64,000 nucleotides of DNA from the NCBI RefSeq assembly GCF_016864375.1, contig NZ_CP069355.1, positions 1,116,001 to 1,180,000 on the forward strand, in the 5' to 3' direction. The translations under genes and the position numbers were made by a program. Shown piece by piece: positions 15,628 through 24,161 of this stretch (position 1 is its first letter; each line of letters opens with the position of its first letter). The DNA comes from Microvirga sp. VF16. Lineage in GTDB: Bacteria > Pseudomonadota > Alphaproteobacteria > Rhizobiales > Beijerinckiaceae. The notes under the pieces were generated by a model that was given only the letters and a program-made list of their open reading frames with translations, ran no database searches and was not told where the DNA came from.

Positions 15628-16172
15628 TCAGGCCTGGCGGCGGTCGAAGGGGAGGACGGAAGCGGGAGTTGCGCCCTCGAGGCGGCCGATGTCGCGCAGG
15701 TGATGGGTGAGGGCGATCTGGTCGAGGCTGGCCATCGGCAGGGCCAGGAACACGGAGAGCCGGTTCTTCAGGAACTTGAAGGCCTGGACGAAGGCGCGCT
15801 CCTTCTCGATGTCGGGACCTTCGACGGCGGCGGGATCCTCGATGCCCCAGTGGGCAGAGGCCGGGTGGCCGGACCAGACCGGACAGGCCGCGCCCGCGGC
15901 GTTGTCGCAGACGGTGAACACCAAATCCATGGCGGGGCGTCCGGCTTCACGAACTCCTCCCAGCTCTTCGATCGGTAGCCCTGCGAGGGGTAGTCGAAGC
16001 TGTCGACGACCTTGAGCACGAACGGGTTGACCCGGCCCTTGGGCGTGCTTCCCGCCGAGAAGGCGTTGAAGCGTCCGGCGCCGTCCTTGCGCAGGATGCC
16101 CTCGGCCATGATCGAGCGGGCGGTGTTGCCCGTGCACAGGAACAGCACGTTGTAGGGGCGATGGTCAGCCAT
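15628..16172 (-). pseudogene. arsC: Low-molecular-weight phosphatase-type arsenate reductase, frameshifted
   Basis: The first part, from the ATG ending at 16172, has the P-loop V-L-F-L-C-T-G-N-T-A-R-S (Cys13). After E-E-F-V-K-P-D-A-P the reading frame is lost near 15930. The expected continuation A-M-D-L-V-F-T-V-C-D-N-A-A-G and D-I-E-K-E-R-A-F lies in the next frame, down to 15628. Restoring one G in the string GCCCCGCC would mend it. A GGAGAA site precedes the start. Either a true pseudogene or a single-base sequence error; the operon position (arsR, this gene, arsC, aqpS) is intact. Confidence 0.82.
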
Positions 16173-16202
16173 CGGCTTTCTCCTTCGGAGGGCAGCAGGG
16201 GG

Positions 16203-16520
16203 TCAGCGCGTCGACGAGCGGGGCGCACACATCCGGGTGCCGCCGCAGCAGTCCCGGAGCAGGAAGGTCACGACCTCCCGCAGGCGGTCGAGGTCGGCCC
16301 GGTAGATGATCGAGCGGCTGCGGCGCTCCGAGCGGACGAGCCCCGCCCGGGAGAGGATCCCAAGATGGGAAGACATCGTGTTGTGCGGGACCGTCAGCTC
16401 CCGGGCAATGTCGCCGGCCGGAAGCCCATCCGGCTCATCCTTCACCAGCAGCCGAAACACGTCCAGGCGGGTCGGTTGGGCGAGGGCTGCGAGGGCGAGG
16501 ATTACGAACCCCGATTCCAT
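16203..16520 (-). CDS. arsR: ArsR-family arsenite-responsive repressor
   Basis: The 105-aa winged-helix repressor starts at the ATG ending at 16520 (M-E-S-G-F-V-I-L-A-L-A-A-L-A-Q-P-T-R). Recognition helix N-T-M-S-S-H-L-G-I-L. It lacks the E-L-C-V-C-D-L metal site of E. coli ArsR. Instead it carries Cys91, Cys92 and Cys98 at the C-terminus (D-C-C-G-G-T-R-M-C), the spacing of the Acidithiobacillus-type As(III) site. It probably represses the ars operon that follows. The sequence TTGACT upstream (about 16550) could be its -35 element. Confidence 0.9.
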   Translation of the reverse strand: MESGFVILALAALAQPTRLDVFRLLVKDEPDGLPAGDIARELTVPHNTMSSHLGILSRAGLVRSERRSRSIIYRADLDRLREVVTFLLRDCCGGTRMCAPRSSTR

Positions 16521-16832
16521 GCGTCGAGACCTATAGACGTATTTTCGCCCAGTCAAGAGGCGCGATGTCCCAGAACCCGGATCATCGCCCCTGCTTGAAG
16601 CCAAGCTCTTGAAGGGGAATTCCCAAGGCAGCCAACCTGATGCTGGCCCAGCGGACGAGGATTCGACCGCGGGCGTTTACCGACCAATCCTGCTATGCAC
16701 CGCAGGCGTCGCCTGGACCACGGGGTGAATGAAGTCTGTGCCGCGGCGCAACTGCTTTGGGCCAACCGTCGATGATATGCTAGGTTATATTCCTGTCATG
16801 CGAGTGGCGTACACGATCCCGCATCCCCAGCG
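16521..16832. other. Intergenic stretch holding the ars promoter
   Basis: The arsR promoter must lie near 16525-16560, where TTGACT and AATACGTCTATAG are read on the minus strand. The remainder shows no supported gene. Confidence 0.35.
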
Positions 16833-17063
16833 GTGGAGAAAGCCGTGGAAGGCCTCACCGAACCAAACCTGAGCGAATTGCTCAGAGAGCCCATCGTGCG
16901 GCAGCTGATGGCCCGCGACGGAACGTCCGAGCGTCAGGTGCGGGCCATCGCCCTTCGTGCTCGACGCCGCTTGGAGCACCAGCGCAGACAGGTTGCGGCC
17001 GATTGCTCTCTAGCACTCTCGCAAATGCCGGCCACGCTCAAGAATCGAGAATGTCAGATTTGA
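16833..17063 (+). CDS. Hypothetical protein (76 aa)
   Basis: The frame opens with GTG 16833. It encodes a charged, all-helical looking peptide: L-S-E-L-L-R-E-P-I-V-R-Q-L-M-A-R-D-G, then S-E-R-Q-V-R-A-I-A-L-R-A-R-R-R-L. The block of P-I-V-x-x-L-M-A-R-D-G with a following V-R resembles small conserved proteins of this bacterial group, but I cannot name the family. No strong ribosome binding site. Confidence 0.4.
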   Translation: MEKAVEGLTEPNLSELLREPIVRQLMARDGTSERQVRAIALRARRRLEHQRRQVAADCSLALSQMPATLKNRECQI

Positions 17064-17234
17064 CGGTGTCGCCAGTCTGGGACTCACCCAAAATCGCTCC
17101 CCCGGATTCACCCTTCCGGTGTCCCACGACGATCGCAGTCGCAGAGGGTTGCAGGAACTGTGCCTCAGGAGCAGTTCACCCAATGGAAGCTGGGCTGCTC
17201 CCTTGGCCTTTCGTTTGGCGGCGGCGTCTCTTCG

Positions 17235-18018
17235 TCACGAGCCCTGCGGATTAAGGGAGGCGAGAAAGGTCTCGACCGCCGGCAGCCCGCCGGGCGCCAG
17301 CAGCGTGGTATGGCCTGCACCCTCGACTCTGACGAAGCGTTTCGGCGTGGGGGCTGCCTGGTAGAGCGCTTCACCATATCGGATCGGGATATCCTGGTCC
17401 TCGCTGCCATGCAGCACGAGGAGCGGCACCTTGATCCGGCCGACGAGGTCGATCGAACGGGTACCGGTCCGCGGCAATCGCAGCCGCCGTCGTGTAGGGG
17501 GCATCGAGGATGAGACCGGCGGCCCGGATCTCGGTCGCCAGCCGCACCGCGACCCCGCTGCCGAGGGACACACCGAAGAGCACGACGCGGGCGGGCGGAA
17601 TTCGGCTCGTGAGCCAAGCATAGGCCGTGCGGGCATCCGTGTGCAGGCCCGCCTCATGGGGCCGGCCGGTCGAGCCCCAGAAGCCCCGGTACGCCACCAT
17701 CAGGATCCCGTGCCCTGTCGCGCCCAGGCGCTTTGCCCGCTCGCGACGGGTGTTGGCGGGATCGTCGTTGCCAGGAAGGTAGAGGATTGCCATCTTGCCC
17801 GCTTCGGGCGCCTTCCACCAGACGACCAGGCGCTCCCCGTCCGGAGTGTCGAGGCGCAGCGTCTCGAAGCCAGTCACATCCGCCGTGATGCTCGCGACCG
17901 GCCGGCCGGCCGCGGGATAGAGCAGCCGGTCCTGCGCGAGGTAGAGGGTGCCGACGAGACCGGCATAGAGCGCCGCCAGCGCGAGAGCGCCCCGGACAAG
18001 GCCCCGGCCAGGCCGCAT
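17235..18018 (-). pseudogene. Membrane-anchored alpha/beta hydrolase, broken by a deletion
   Basis: The N-terminal frame (from 18018) has a membrane anchor (L-A-L-A-A-L-Y-A-G-L-V-G-T-L-Y), the oxyanion region L-P-G-N-D-D, and the nucleophile elbow F-G-V-S-L-G-S-G. It then passes D-A-P-Y-T-T-A-A-A-I-A-A-D-R-Y-P. Near 17455 the frame changes and about ten family residues are missing. The rest (V-P-L-L-V-L-H-G-S-E-D-Q-D-I-P, then G-A-G-H-T-T-L-L) supplies the acid and His in another frame. The gene sits 5 bp after the PhoD-like gene, probably one operon. Likely non-functional. Confidence 0.75.
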
Positions 18019-18023
18019 CGCGC

Positions 18024-19100
18024 CTAGCGGGCGGGCTCAGGCGTGCGCAGGTCGGCGAGCCTGACGCTCGTGCGCCGCACCACCTCGCCGGCCTCGTTGC
18101 GCAGCGACAGCGCCACCTCGCCCTCCCACCAATCGACATCCACGGTGCCGAAGTTCGCCGCGCCGTAGACGGCGCCGAGGCGGTTCGGGCCTGCCTCGCG
18201 GTTGCCGGGGAAGACCTGGTTGAGACCGCTCGCGGTGATCTCGACGAGCGGGTAGGGGGTGCTGTTCGTCTCGCGGTAGAGGCCGCCGACATGCCGGTCG
18301 CCCGAGATGAACACCACGCCGTTCGCGCCGGTCTCACGCACGAGATCGTAGAGGTGCTGGCGCTCGCGCGGGAAGTTGCCCCAGCGCTCCCAGCCGTGGC
18401 CCTCCGCCACAACCTGAACCGAGGACACGATGAGGCGCAACTCCGCGGGCTCCCGCAGGCGATCGGCGAGCCATTGCCACTGCTCGGCGCCGAGCATGGT
18501 CTTGGTGGGATCGTCATCCGGCAGGTAGCGCTCCTTGCCGGGCGCGTTGCGCGCGTCGGTAGGCTTCAGAGGCGAGCGGAAGAAGCGGGTGTCGAGCAGG
18601 ATCACCTGCACCCGCTGCCCCTCCGGGCCGAAGGTCTGGGCATGATAGACGCCATCGCGGGTGTGGCGCGGATCCGACCGGGGCACATCCCAGAACTGGA
18701 GGAAGAGCCGTTGCGCCGCGTGCCGGCCGGCGAAATCCGCGCCTGCGTCGTTTTTGCCGTAGTCGTGATCGTCCCAGGTCGCCAGAGTGGGGATGGTCGT
18801 CCGCAGGCGCATGAGGCCGGGTAGCTTCGAGGCTTGGAGGTAGGACTCCTGCAGGCTGGCGATGAGGTCTTCGTCCGGCACATTCCGGCCATTGCGCACA
18901 TCGCCGTACACGTTGTCGCCGGCAAACAGAAACAGCTCTGGCCGATAGGCCATGACCGCGTCCCAGATCGGTTGCGGCTTCTCCTCATCGGCACAGGAGC
19001 CAAAGGCAATCCGGGTCAAGGGAGCTGGCGCGCCCTGCGCCCAGAGTTGCCCCGGCAGCAGCCATGCCAGCAGGATTGTCAGGAGGAGACGGGGCATCAA
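18024..19100 (-). CDS. PhoD-like alkaline phosphatase / phosphodiesterase
   Basis: This 358-aa exported metallophosphatase starts with a signal peptide (L-L-L-T-I-L-L-A-W-L-L-P-G-Q-L-W-A). Metal-site motifs are seen in order: F-G-S-C near 34, A-G-D-N-V-Y-G-D near 61, W-D-D-H-D-Y-G near 110, L-L-D-T-R-F and S-G-D-R-H-V-G near 265. It is shorter than classical PhoD and fits the PhoD-like subgroup. It probably releases phosphate from diesters or monoesters in the periplasm. The broken hydrolase follows by 5 bp. Confidence 0.87.
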   Translation of the reverse strand: MMPRLLLTILLAWLLPGQLWAQGAPAPLTRIAFGSCADEEKPQPIWDAVMAYRPELFLFAGDNVYGDVRNGRNVPDEDLIASLQESYLQASKLPGLMRLRTTIPTLATWDDHDYGKNDAGADFAGRHAAQRLFLQFWDVPRSDPRHTRDGVYHAQTFGPEGQRVQVILLDTRFFRSPLKPTDARNAPGKERYLPDDDPTKTMLGAEQWQWLADRLREPAELRLIVSSVQVVAEGHGWERWGNFPRERQHLYDLVRETGANGVVFISGDRHVGGLYRETNSTPYPLVEITASGLNQVFPGNREAGPNRLGAVYGAANFGTVDVDWWEGEVALSLRNEAGEVVRRTSVRLADLRTPEPAR

Positions 19101-19184
19101 AGCTCTCTCATGTTCGGATGCGCGCGTCCCAATCTACCCATCAGCTGTGACAACCAGAAGAATGATCTGCGGGCTAGGAGCTCT

Positions 19185-19340
19185 TCAGAGGCAGCCTGTC
19201 ACAAGCTGCCGCAGGATCCCGCGAAGGCGATCGAAGCTGATCCTCAGTCGGGTGTCCCAGCCTCGGGTATAGGCGCCAGTCGGAAGAGCTGCCGTGACCA
19301 GCAGAGCGGAGGCACTCAGAAGCAAGATCCCAATGCTCAT
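19185..19340 (-). CDS. Small membrane protein, possibly DUF3309-like
   Basis: From the ATG ending at 19340 the frame gives 51 aa: one hydrophobic segment (S-I-G-I-L-L-L-S-A-S-A-L-L-V-T-A-A-L-P), then G-A-Y-T-R-G-W-D. The A-L-P-T-x-x-Y-x-R-x-W signature recalls DUF3309, a family of about 50-aa membrane proteins frequent in these bacteria, but the second half is not hydrophobic as it should be. No good ribosome binding site. It may be a degraded copy. Confidence 0.35.
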   Translation of the reverse strand: MSIGILLLSASALLVTAALPTGAYTRGWDTRLRISFDRLRGILRQLVTGCL

Positions 19341-19393
19341 GGCGGGTGTCCGATGATGGAGCCGCAACAAGCCTTGGCTGACCCAGCTGGACT

Positions 19394-20995
19394 TTAGCAG
19401 ATTTTGCGCCGAAAGCCCTCTCCGTTGAGGGAGAGGATGTAGAGGCGCACGCGGCGTCAGCCGCGTCCCTGGTTTTCGATGTATGCCTTGAGGACTTCCA
19501 GAGGTGCTCCACCGACCGATCCGGCGAAGTAGCTCGGCGACCACAGCACGCCCCGGCTCTTCCGGACGGACCAGAAGGCATTGATATCAGGGCACTCCTG
19601 CTTCAGCCTGCGGCTCGACACGCCCTTGAGGCTGTTGACCAGCTCCGACAGCCGGACCTTCGGCGGGTAGACGACCAGCAGGTGCACATGGCCCGCCTCG
19701 CCGTTGAATTCCCGCAGTTCTACCTCGAAGTCCGCACACACCGACGCAAAGATCTCACGCAGGCGCACGAGATGTTCCGCCAGCAGCACCTTGCCGCGCC
19801 GCTTGGTCGTGAAGACCAGGTGCGCATGGAGTGCCGCAACCACGTGGCGGCCAGTCCTGATGTCCATAGACCGACGGTATGCCCGACATCCCTTACGAGC
19901 AAAGGTGCATGTGCACCGAAGACCAACCCTGCTACAAGACCTTCAGCTTCCGCGTCAAGGACGCGAAGGGCCTGGTCGTGCTCGGCAACGGCGTCAACAC
20001 GGTCTGGAACTACGCCAACGAGGTCTCCGGCAAGTCAGCCCAGCGCGGCAGGCGCTGGGTCACCAAGAAGCAGCTCCGCGACCTGACCAAGGGCTCCAGC
20101 AAGGAGTTGGGCCTCCCTTCGCAGGTCATCCAAGAGGTCATCGACGAGTTCATCGACAAGCGCGCCCAAGCCGGGAAACCCCGCCTGCGCTGGCGGGCGA
20201 GTCGCGGCCCGCGGCGCGCCCTTGGCTGGATTCCCTTCACCAACCAGGACATCGAGATCGAAGGTTCCGTCGTGTCCCTGCGCGGCAGGAAGTTCAGGCT
20301 GTGGAAGCACCGCCAGATCGACGGTAGGATCAAGTCCGGGAACTTCTCGCAGGACGCCCGCGGCCGCTGGTACTGCAACATCGTTTGCGAGGTCGCGCGG
20401 AGCACCACGAACCGCACGGCCGTGGTCGGTTTCGACCTCGGCCACAAAACCCTGGCCAAGGGGTCCGACGGGACCGAGCTGGAGCAGGCGCGGTTCTACC
20501 GCGACATGGAGAAGAAGCTCGCCGATGCCGAACGGCGCGGCAAGACGCGGCTGGTCAAGACGATCAACGCCAAGGTCAAGAACAGACGAAAGGACACCTT
20601 CCACAAGTTCACACGTGAAGTCGTCGACCGCTCAGGCGCGGTCTTCGTGGGCAACATCTCATCCGCATGGCAGGTCGCTTCCGGCAACGGAAAGGCGACG
20701 CATGACGCGAGCTGGTCCATGCTGCGAAGCTTCTTCGGTTACAAATGCGATCACGCAGGAGTGGCCTTCGCCGAGGTGAACGAGGCCTACACCACCCAGA
20801 CCTGCTCGTGCTGCAAGGCCCTGACCAGGCCGAAGGGCGAGCAGGACCTGGACATCAGGCAATGGACCTGTTGCGAGTGCGGCGCGGAACACGACCGCGA
20901 CCGGAACGCCGCGACCAACATTGCCCGCCTCGGGTGCGAGGCGCTGGGCCTGCAATGGCCCAGAAGCCCCAGCGTTCACGCTGGGGAGGCATCAC
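19394..20995. mobile_element. IS605-like element with divergent tnpA and tnpB
   Basis: The left end (19394-19448) carries a 7-bp-stem hairpin (CCTCTCC, GGAGAGG) and matches the left end of the second element at 27557-27611 over about 55 bp. The right end finishes in GGAGGCATCAC (to 20995) after a strong hairpin (CCCCAGCG / CGCTGGGG), also matched in the second element. Sub-terminal hairpins instead of inverted repeats are the hallmark of IS200/IS605. Both genes look intact, so it may be active. Confidence 0.82.
19457..19867 (-). CDS. tnpA: IS200/IS605 Y1 transposase TnpA
   Basis: This 136-aa HUH single-strand transposase contains the H-U-H motif G-H-V-H-L-L-V-V near residue 59-66. The catalytic Tyr is in the C-terminal helix (L-K-A-Y-I-E-N-Q), after W-S-P-S-Y-F. 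A dimer typically excises and inserts a circular single-strand intermediate by pairing with the end hairpins. Divergent from tnpB with only 11 bp between the starts. Full length for the family. Confidence 0.93.
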   Translation of the reverse strand: MDIRTGRHVVAALHAHLVFTTKRRGKVLLAEHLVRLREIFASVCADFEVELREFNGEAGHVHLLVVYPPKVRLSELVNSLKGVSSRRLKQECPDINAFWSVRKSRGVLWSPSYFAGSVGGAPLEVLKAYIENQGRG

Positions 20996-21051
20996 GTTCG
21001 GTGCCAGGACATCCACATGACACTGCTGCGAAGTGCATTAGGCGGTACTGA
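19879..21051 (+). CDS. tnpB: TnpB-like RNA-guided nuclease with altered RuvC-II site
   Basis: This 390-aa protein has an N-terminal wedge/REC region, a RuvC core from about residue 180, and a zinc finger (C-S-C-C and C-C-E-C). RuvC-I Asp lies in V-G-F-D-L-G-H-K and RuvC-III Asp in H-D-R-D-R-N-A-A. The usual RuvC-II E-D-L or E-N-L is replaced by V-F-V-G-N-I-S-S. A nearby Glu in E-V-N-E-A-Y-T-T, where canonical TnpB has Pro, may be a relocated acid. The frame reads past the right end of the element, adding about 19 residues from flanking DNA. Confidence 0.88.
   Translation: MPDIPYEQRCMCTEDQPCYKTFSFRVKDAKGLVVLGNGVNTVWNYANEVSGKSAQRGRRWVTKKQLRDLTKGSSKELGLPSQVIQEVIDEFIDKRAQAGKPRLRWRASRGPRRALGWIPFTNQDIEIEGSVVSLRGRKFRLWKHRQIDGRIKSGNFSQDARGRWYCNIVCEVARSTTNRTAVVGFDLGHKTLAKGSDGTELEQARFYRDMEKKLADAERRGKTRLVKTINAKVKNRRKDTFHKFTREVVDRSGAVFVGNISSAWQVASGNGKATHDASWSMLRSFFGYKCDHAGVAFAEVNEAYTTQTCSCCKALTRPKGEQDLDIRQWTCCECGAEHDRDRNAATNIARLGCEALGLQWPRSPSVHAGEASRSVPGHPHDTAAKCIRRY
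20880..21015 (+). ncRNA. Predicted omega RNA of the first TnpB
   Basis: TnpB nucleases use an RNA made from the 3' end of tnpB plus the right end of the element, with the guide taken from the adjacent flank. Here hairpins CGCCTCG/CGAGGCG, CTGGGCC/GGCCCAG and CCCCAGCG/CGCTGGGG run to TCAC at 20995. The guide would then begin at 20996 (GTTCGGTGCCAGGACAT). Ends are inferred. Confidence 0.4.
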
Positions 21052-21135
21052 CCCGGATTGATCAACCTGGATGCCCGCTCGGTGTTAGATAGTAGGGCTT
21101 GAGCCCCTTGCGTCCGGTGCTCCACCCTCCCGGCT

Positions 21136-23490
21136 CTAGTCACATTTCCCGAGCGCTTTGGGACTGGAGGTCTTGAGGGATTTGCCACGGCCCGACAGAC
21201 TTGGGTTCGTCATGAAATACTTGTGAGCGTTGAATGGTTCCTCACCCTTGGCCGGCACGACCCGGTGGCTCGTGCCGTCGGGAAGGACATTCCAGCTCTG
21301 CTCGTTGTCGAGCAGGTTGGCGAGCATGATCTGGTCCAGCACCTGCTGGTGCACCGTGGTATTGACGATCGGCATCAGCGCCTCGACGCGCCGGTCGAGA
21401 TTGCGCGACATGAGATCGGCCGACGAGATGTAGACATGCGCCTTCGGATTGGGCAGTGCCTGCCCGTTACCGAAGGCATAAATGCGCGTGTGCTCCAGGA
21501 AGCGTCCGACGATGGACTTGACCCGGATGTTCTCCGACAGCCCCTTGATGCCAGGCCTGAGGCAGCAGATGCCGCGCACGATCAGATCGACCTGCACCCC
21601 CGCCGCACTCGCATCGTAGAGCGCATCGATGATCTCAGGGTCGGTGAGAGAGTTGCACTTGCCCCAGATCGCTGCCGGACGTCCAGCCTTAACATGGGCT
21701 ACCTCCTCGTCGATGTGCTCGAGCAGGCGCTGCTTGAGGGTCAGGGGCGAAACCGCCATGCGCTCCAGCTCCGCCGGTTCGGCGTAGCTTGTCACGAAGT
21801 TGAAGATGCGCGATACGTCCCGGCCGATCACGGGATCGGCGGTGAAGTAGGACAGGTCGGTATAGATGCGCGCGGTGATCGGGTGGTAGTTGCCCGTGCC
21901 CACATGGCAATAGGTGATGAGCTGGCTGCCTTCGCGGCGCACGACCATCGACAGTTTCGCGTGTGTCTTCAGCTCGATGAAGCCGAAGACCACCTGCGCG
22001 CCGGCGCGCTCGAGATCGCGCGCCCAGCGGATATTGGCCTCCTCGTCGAAGCGCGCCTTCAGCTCCACGAGGGCCGTGACGGACTTGCCCGCTTCGGCCG
22101 CTTCCGCGAGGGCCGCGACGATGGGGGAATCGGATGAGGTGCGGTAGAGCGTCTGCTTGATCGCCACGACGTTCGGATCACGCGCTGCCTGACGCAGGAA
22201 CTGCACCACCGCGTCGAAGGATTCGTAGGGGTGATGGACGATGATGTCCTTCTCGCGGATCGCCGCGAAGCAATCGCCGCTATGCTCGCGGATACGCTCG
22301 GGGAAGCGCGGATTGTAGGGCTTGAACTTGAGGTCCGGACGATCCAGCGCGACGAGTTGACTCAGCTCGTTCAGGGCAAGCAAGCCCTCCACGGCGAACA
22401 CCTCATGATTAGAGATTTCGAGCTCCTCGGCCACGAAGAGACGCAGGTCCTCGGGCATCGCCGCTTCGACCTCCAGACGGATCACGCTGCCGCGACGGCG
22501 CTGCTTGAGCGCGGTCTCGAACAGCCGCACCAAATCCTCGGCCTCTTCCTCCACTTCGATATCGGAATCGCGGATCACGCGGAACGCGCCCTGCCCCTGC
22601 ACCTCGTAGCCCGGGAACAGGCGGCTCGTGTAAAGCACGATCATCTGTTCCAGCGCGATGAAGCGGGTGGCGCCCGTTTCCGCGAAATCCGGCAGGCGGA
22701 TGAAGCGCTCCACTTTGCCGGGCAGGCGAACGAGCCCATTGCGGAGTTTGCCATCACTTTGCCGGCTGAGCTGGAGCGCAATCGACAGGCCGAGATTGGG
22801 AATGAACGGGAACGGGTGGGCTGGATCAACAGCGAGCGGCGTCAGCACTGGGAAGACGTGGTTGAGGAAGTAATCCTCGAGCCAGGAGGCCTCCGCTTTC
22901 GTGAGCCCCGTCCCCTCGGTGAGGACGATGCCCTCTTCAAGCAAGGCATCCCGGAGTTCCTGCCAGCGCCGATGCTGCTCAGAGGCAAGCTTTGACACCT
23001 CGGTGCCAATCCGGATGAGTTGCTCCCGGGGCGAAAGACCATCCCGGGACAGCAGGGTCACGCCGGAGCGCACTTGACCGACCAGGCCCGCGACGCGGAC
23101 CATGAAGAACTCGTCAAGATTATTGGCGGAGATGGACAGAAAGCGCAGCTGCTCGAGGAGCGGGTGGCTCCCATTCGATGCCTCCTCCAGAACCCGGCGG
23201 TTGAACTGGAGCCAGGAGATCTCCCGGTTGATGAAGCGCTCAGGAGAGTGACGTAGGGCGATCCCGTTAGGACGCGGTCTGATGGAGATCGAAGCCGCCG
23301 GGCTTTGCGCCTCAGGCTCGACCACCTTTATGACGGCGCGTTCTGGGCTGTCTGGCGTGCTGCCGGCTCCACCCAACGCAGCTTCTGTGCGTGCGGAGCG
23401 ACGCCGTTGCGTGGTTTCGGTGGCAGGCTGATCGCGGCTGGGTGATAGCGGCTTCACAACGAAATCCTCGGTCTCGCCAGAATTGAACAC
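21136..23490 (-). CDS. ppk1: Polyphosphate kinase 1
   Basis: This 784-aa enzyme polymerises the terminal phosphate of ATP into polyphosphate. After a non-conserved, Ser/Thr-rich N-terminal extension of about 80 residues, the N domain opens F-I-N-R-E-I-S-W-L-Q-F-N-R-R-V. The catalytic half contains L-K-T-H-A-K-L and C-H-V-G-T-G-N-Y-H, whose histidines include the autophosphorylated one. Later blocks are I-V-R-G-I-C-C-L-R-P and R-V-E-A-L-M-P-I. The extension is longer than usual, and a downstream start near residue 70 is possible. It stands alone, with no ppx next to it here. Confidence 0.93.
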   Translation of the reverse strand: MFNSGETEDFVVKPLSPSRDQPATETTQRRRSARTEAALGGAGSTPDSPERAVIKVVEPEAQSPAASISIRPRPNGIALRHSPERFINREISWLQFNRRVLEEASNGSHPLLEQLRFLSISANNLDEFFMVRVAGLVGQVRSGVTLLSRDGLSPREQLIRIGTEVSKLASEQHRRWQELRDALLEEGIVLTEGTGLTKAEASWLEDYFLNHVFPVLTPLAVDPAHPFPFIPNLGLSIALQLSRQSDGKLRNGLVRLPGKVERFIRLPDFAETGATRFIALEQMIVLYTSRLFPGYEVQGQGAFRVIRDSDIEVEEEAEDLVRLFETALKQRRRGSVIRLEVEAAMPEDLRLFVAEELEISNHEVFAVEGLLALNELSQLVALDRPDLKFKPYNPRFPERIREHSGDCFAAIREKDIIVHHPYESFDAVVQFLRQAARDPNVVAIKQTLYRTSSDSPIVAALAEAAEAGKSVTALVELKARFDEEANIRWARDLERAGAQVVFGFIELKTHAKLSMVVRREGSQLITYCHVGTGNYHPITARIYTDLSYFTADPVIGRDVSRIFNFVTSYAEPAELERMAVSPLTLKQRLLEHIDEEVAHVKAGRPAAIWGKCNSLTDPEIIDALYDASAAGVQVDLIVRGICCLRPGIKGLSENIRVKSIVGRFLEHTRIYAFGNGQALPNPKAHVYISSADLMSRNLDRRVEALMPIVNTTVHQQVLDQIMLANLLDNEQSWNVLPDGTSHRVVPAKGEEPFNAHKYFMTNPSLSGRGKSLKTSSPKALGKCD

Positions 23491-23720
23491 ACGATACCAC
23501 GCCCATAGGACGGTTGCGTGAAACGCCTACTGAAATCCCGCATGCCGCTGCAATGCACCGCTTGCTCAGGTCCCTGCCGAGGTTCAACGACAGCGTGGAA
23601 CGCGCTCCGCCGAACCCAGTCCTTGGGCTTAGAGGAGGCACAGGTCGAGGAGCGTGGAATCGAACTGTCATACAACCGTCACATCTTCGTTGGGGCATCG
23701 TTCTAGTCCTTCGGGCTGAC

Positions 23721-24140
23721 ATGGAACGCTACTACTTCAATCTGAGCGATGGACGTCGCTGGTACCGTGATTGCACGGGTGTCGCGTTGGATTGCCCGGC
23801 TGCGGCGCGGCAGCATGCGCTTCAGGATGCACGGGCCCTGCTGCAGAGTTGGATGGCTTGGAGCGGGCTCCATTGGCGCCTGGTGGTGCATGACAGCGGT
23901 GGGACGGTCGTGTGCAGCCTGAGCCTGGCGGAAGCTGCCGTTCTGGAAATTCAGGCACCCTGTCAGGGCAAGATCGAGCCGACTGGAGCTGCTGAGAGGC
24001 CCCGTCGACGCACCTCGCAGATTTTCCAATCTGGCCGCAAGCAATCAGCAGTTCGCCGCCAGGATCAGACAGAATGTGGTCCACTCTGCACTGTTTCGGG
24101 TGTCACAGGACTGCGACACGAGCCGCATAATGATGGCTGA
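23721..24140 (+). CDS. DUF6894-family protein with a long C-terminal tail
   Basis: ATG 23721 opens M-E-R-Y-Y-F-N-L-S-D-G-R-R-W-Y-R-D, the DUF6894 motif, with the domain closing at W-R-L-V-V-H-D-S-G-G-T-V-V (about 50-63). A further 70 basic, low-complexity residues bring it to 139 aa, about twice the usual size. The tail may result from a lost stop codon. The frame extends upstream to 23514, but the family start is clear. Third member in this window; function unknown. Confidence 0.65.
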   Translation: MERYYFNLSDGRRWYRDCTGVALDCPAAARQHALQDARALLQSWMAWSGLHWRLVVHDSGGTVVCSLSLAEAAVLEIQAPCQGKIEPTGAAERPRRRTSQIFQSGRKQSAVRRQDQTECGPLCTVSGVTGLRHEPHNDG

Positions 24141-24161
24141 TCCAATGGCGAGTGACCCACA

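Noticed and set aside
15947..16228. Third frame over the ars phosphatase gene
   Set aside because: Arg/Ser/Ala-rich shadow; the other two frames together explain the family homology.
21223..22995. Antisense frames over ppk1
   Set aside because: Shadows of a well-conserved polyphosphate kinase; no ribosome binding sites.
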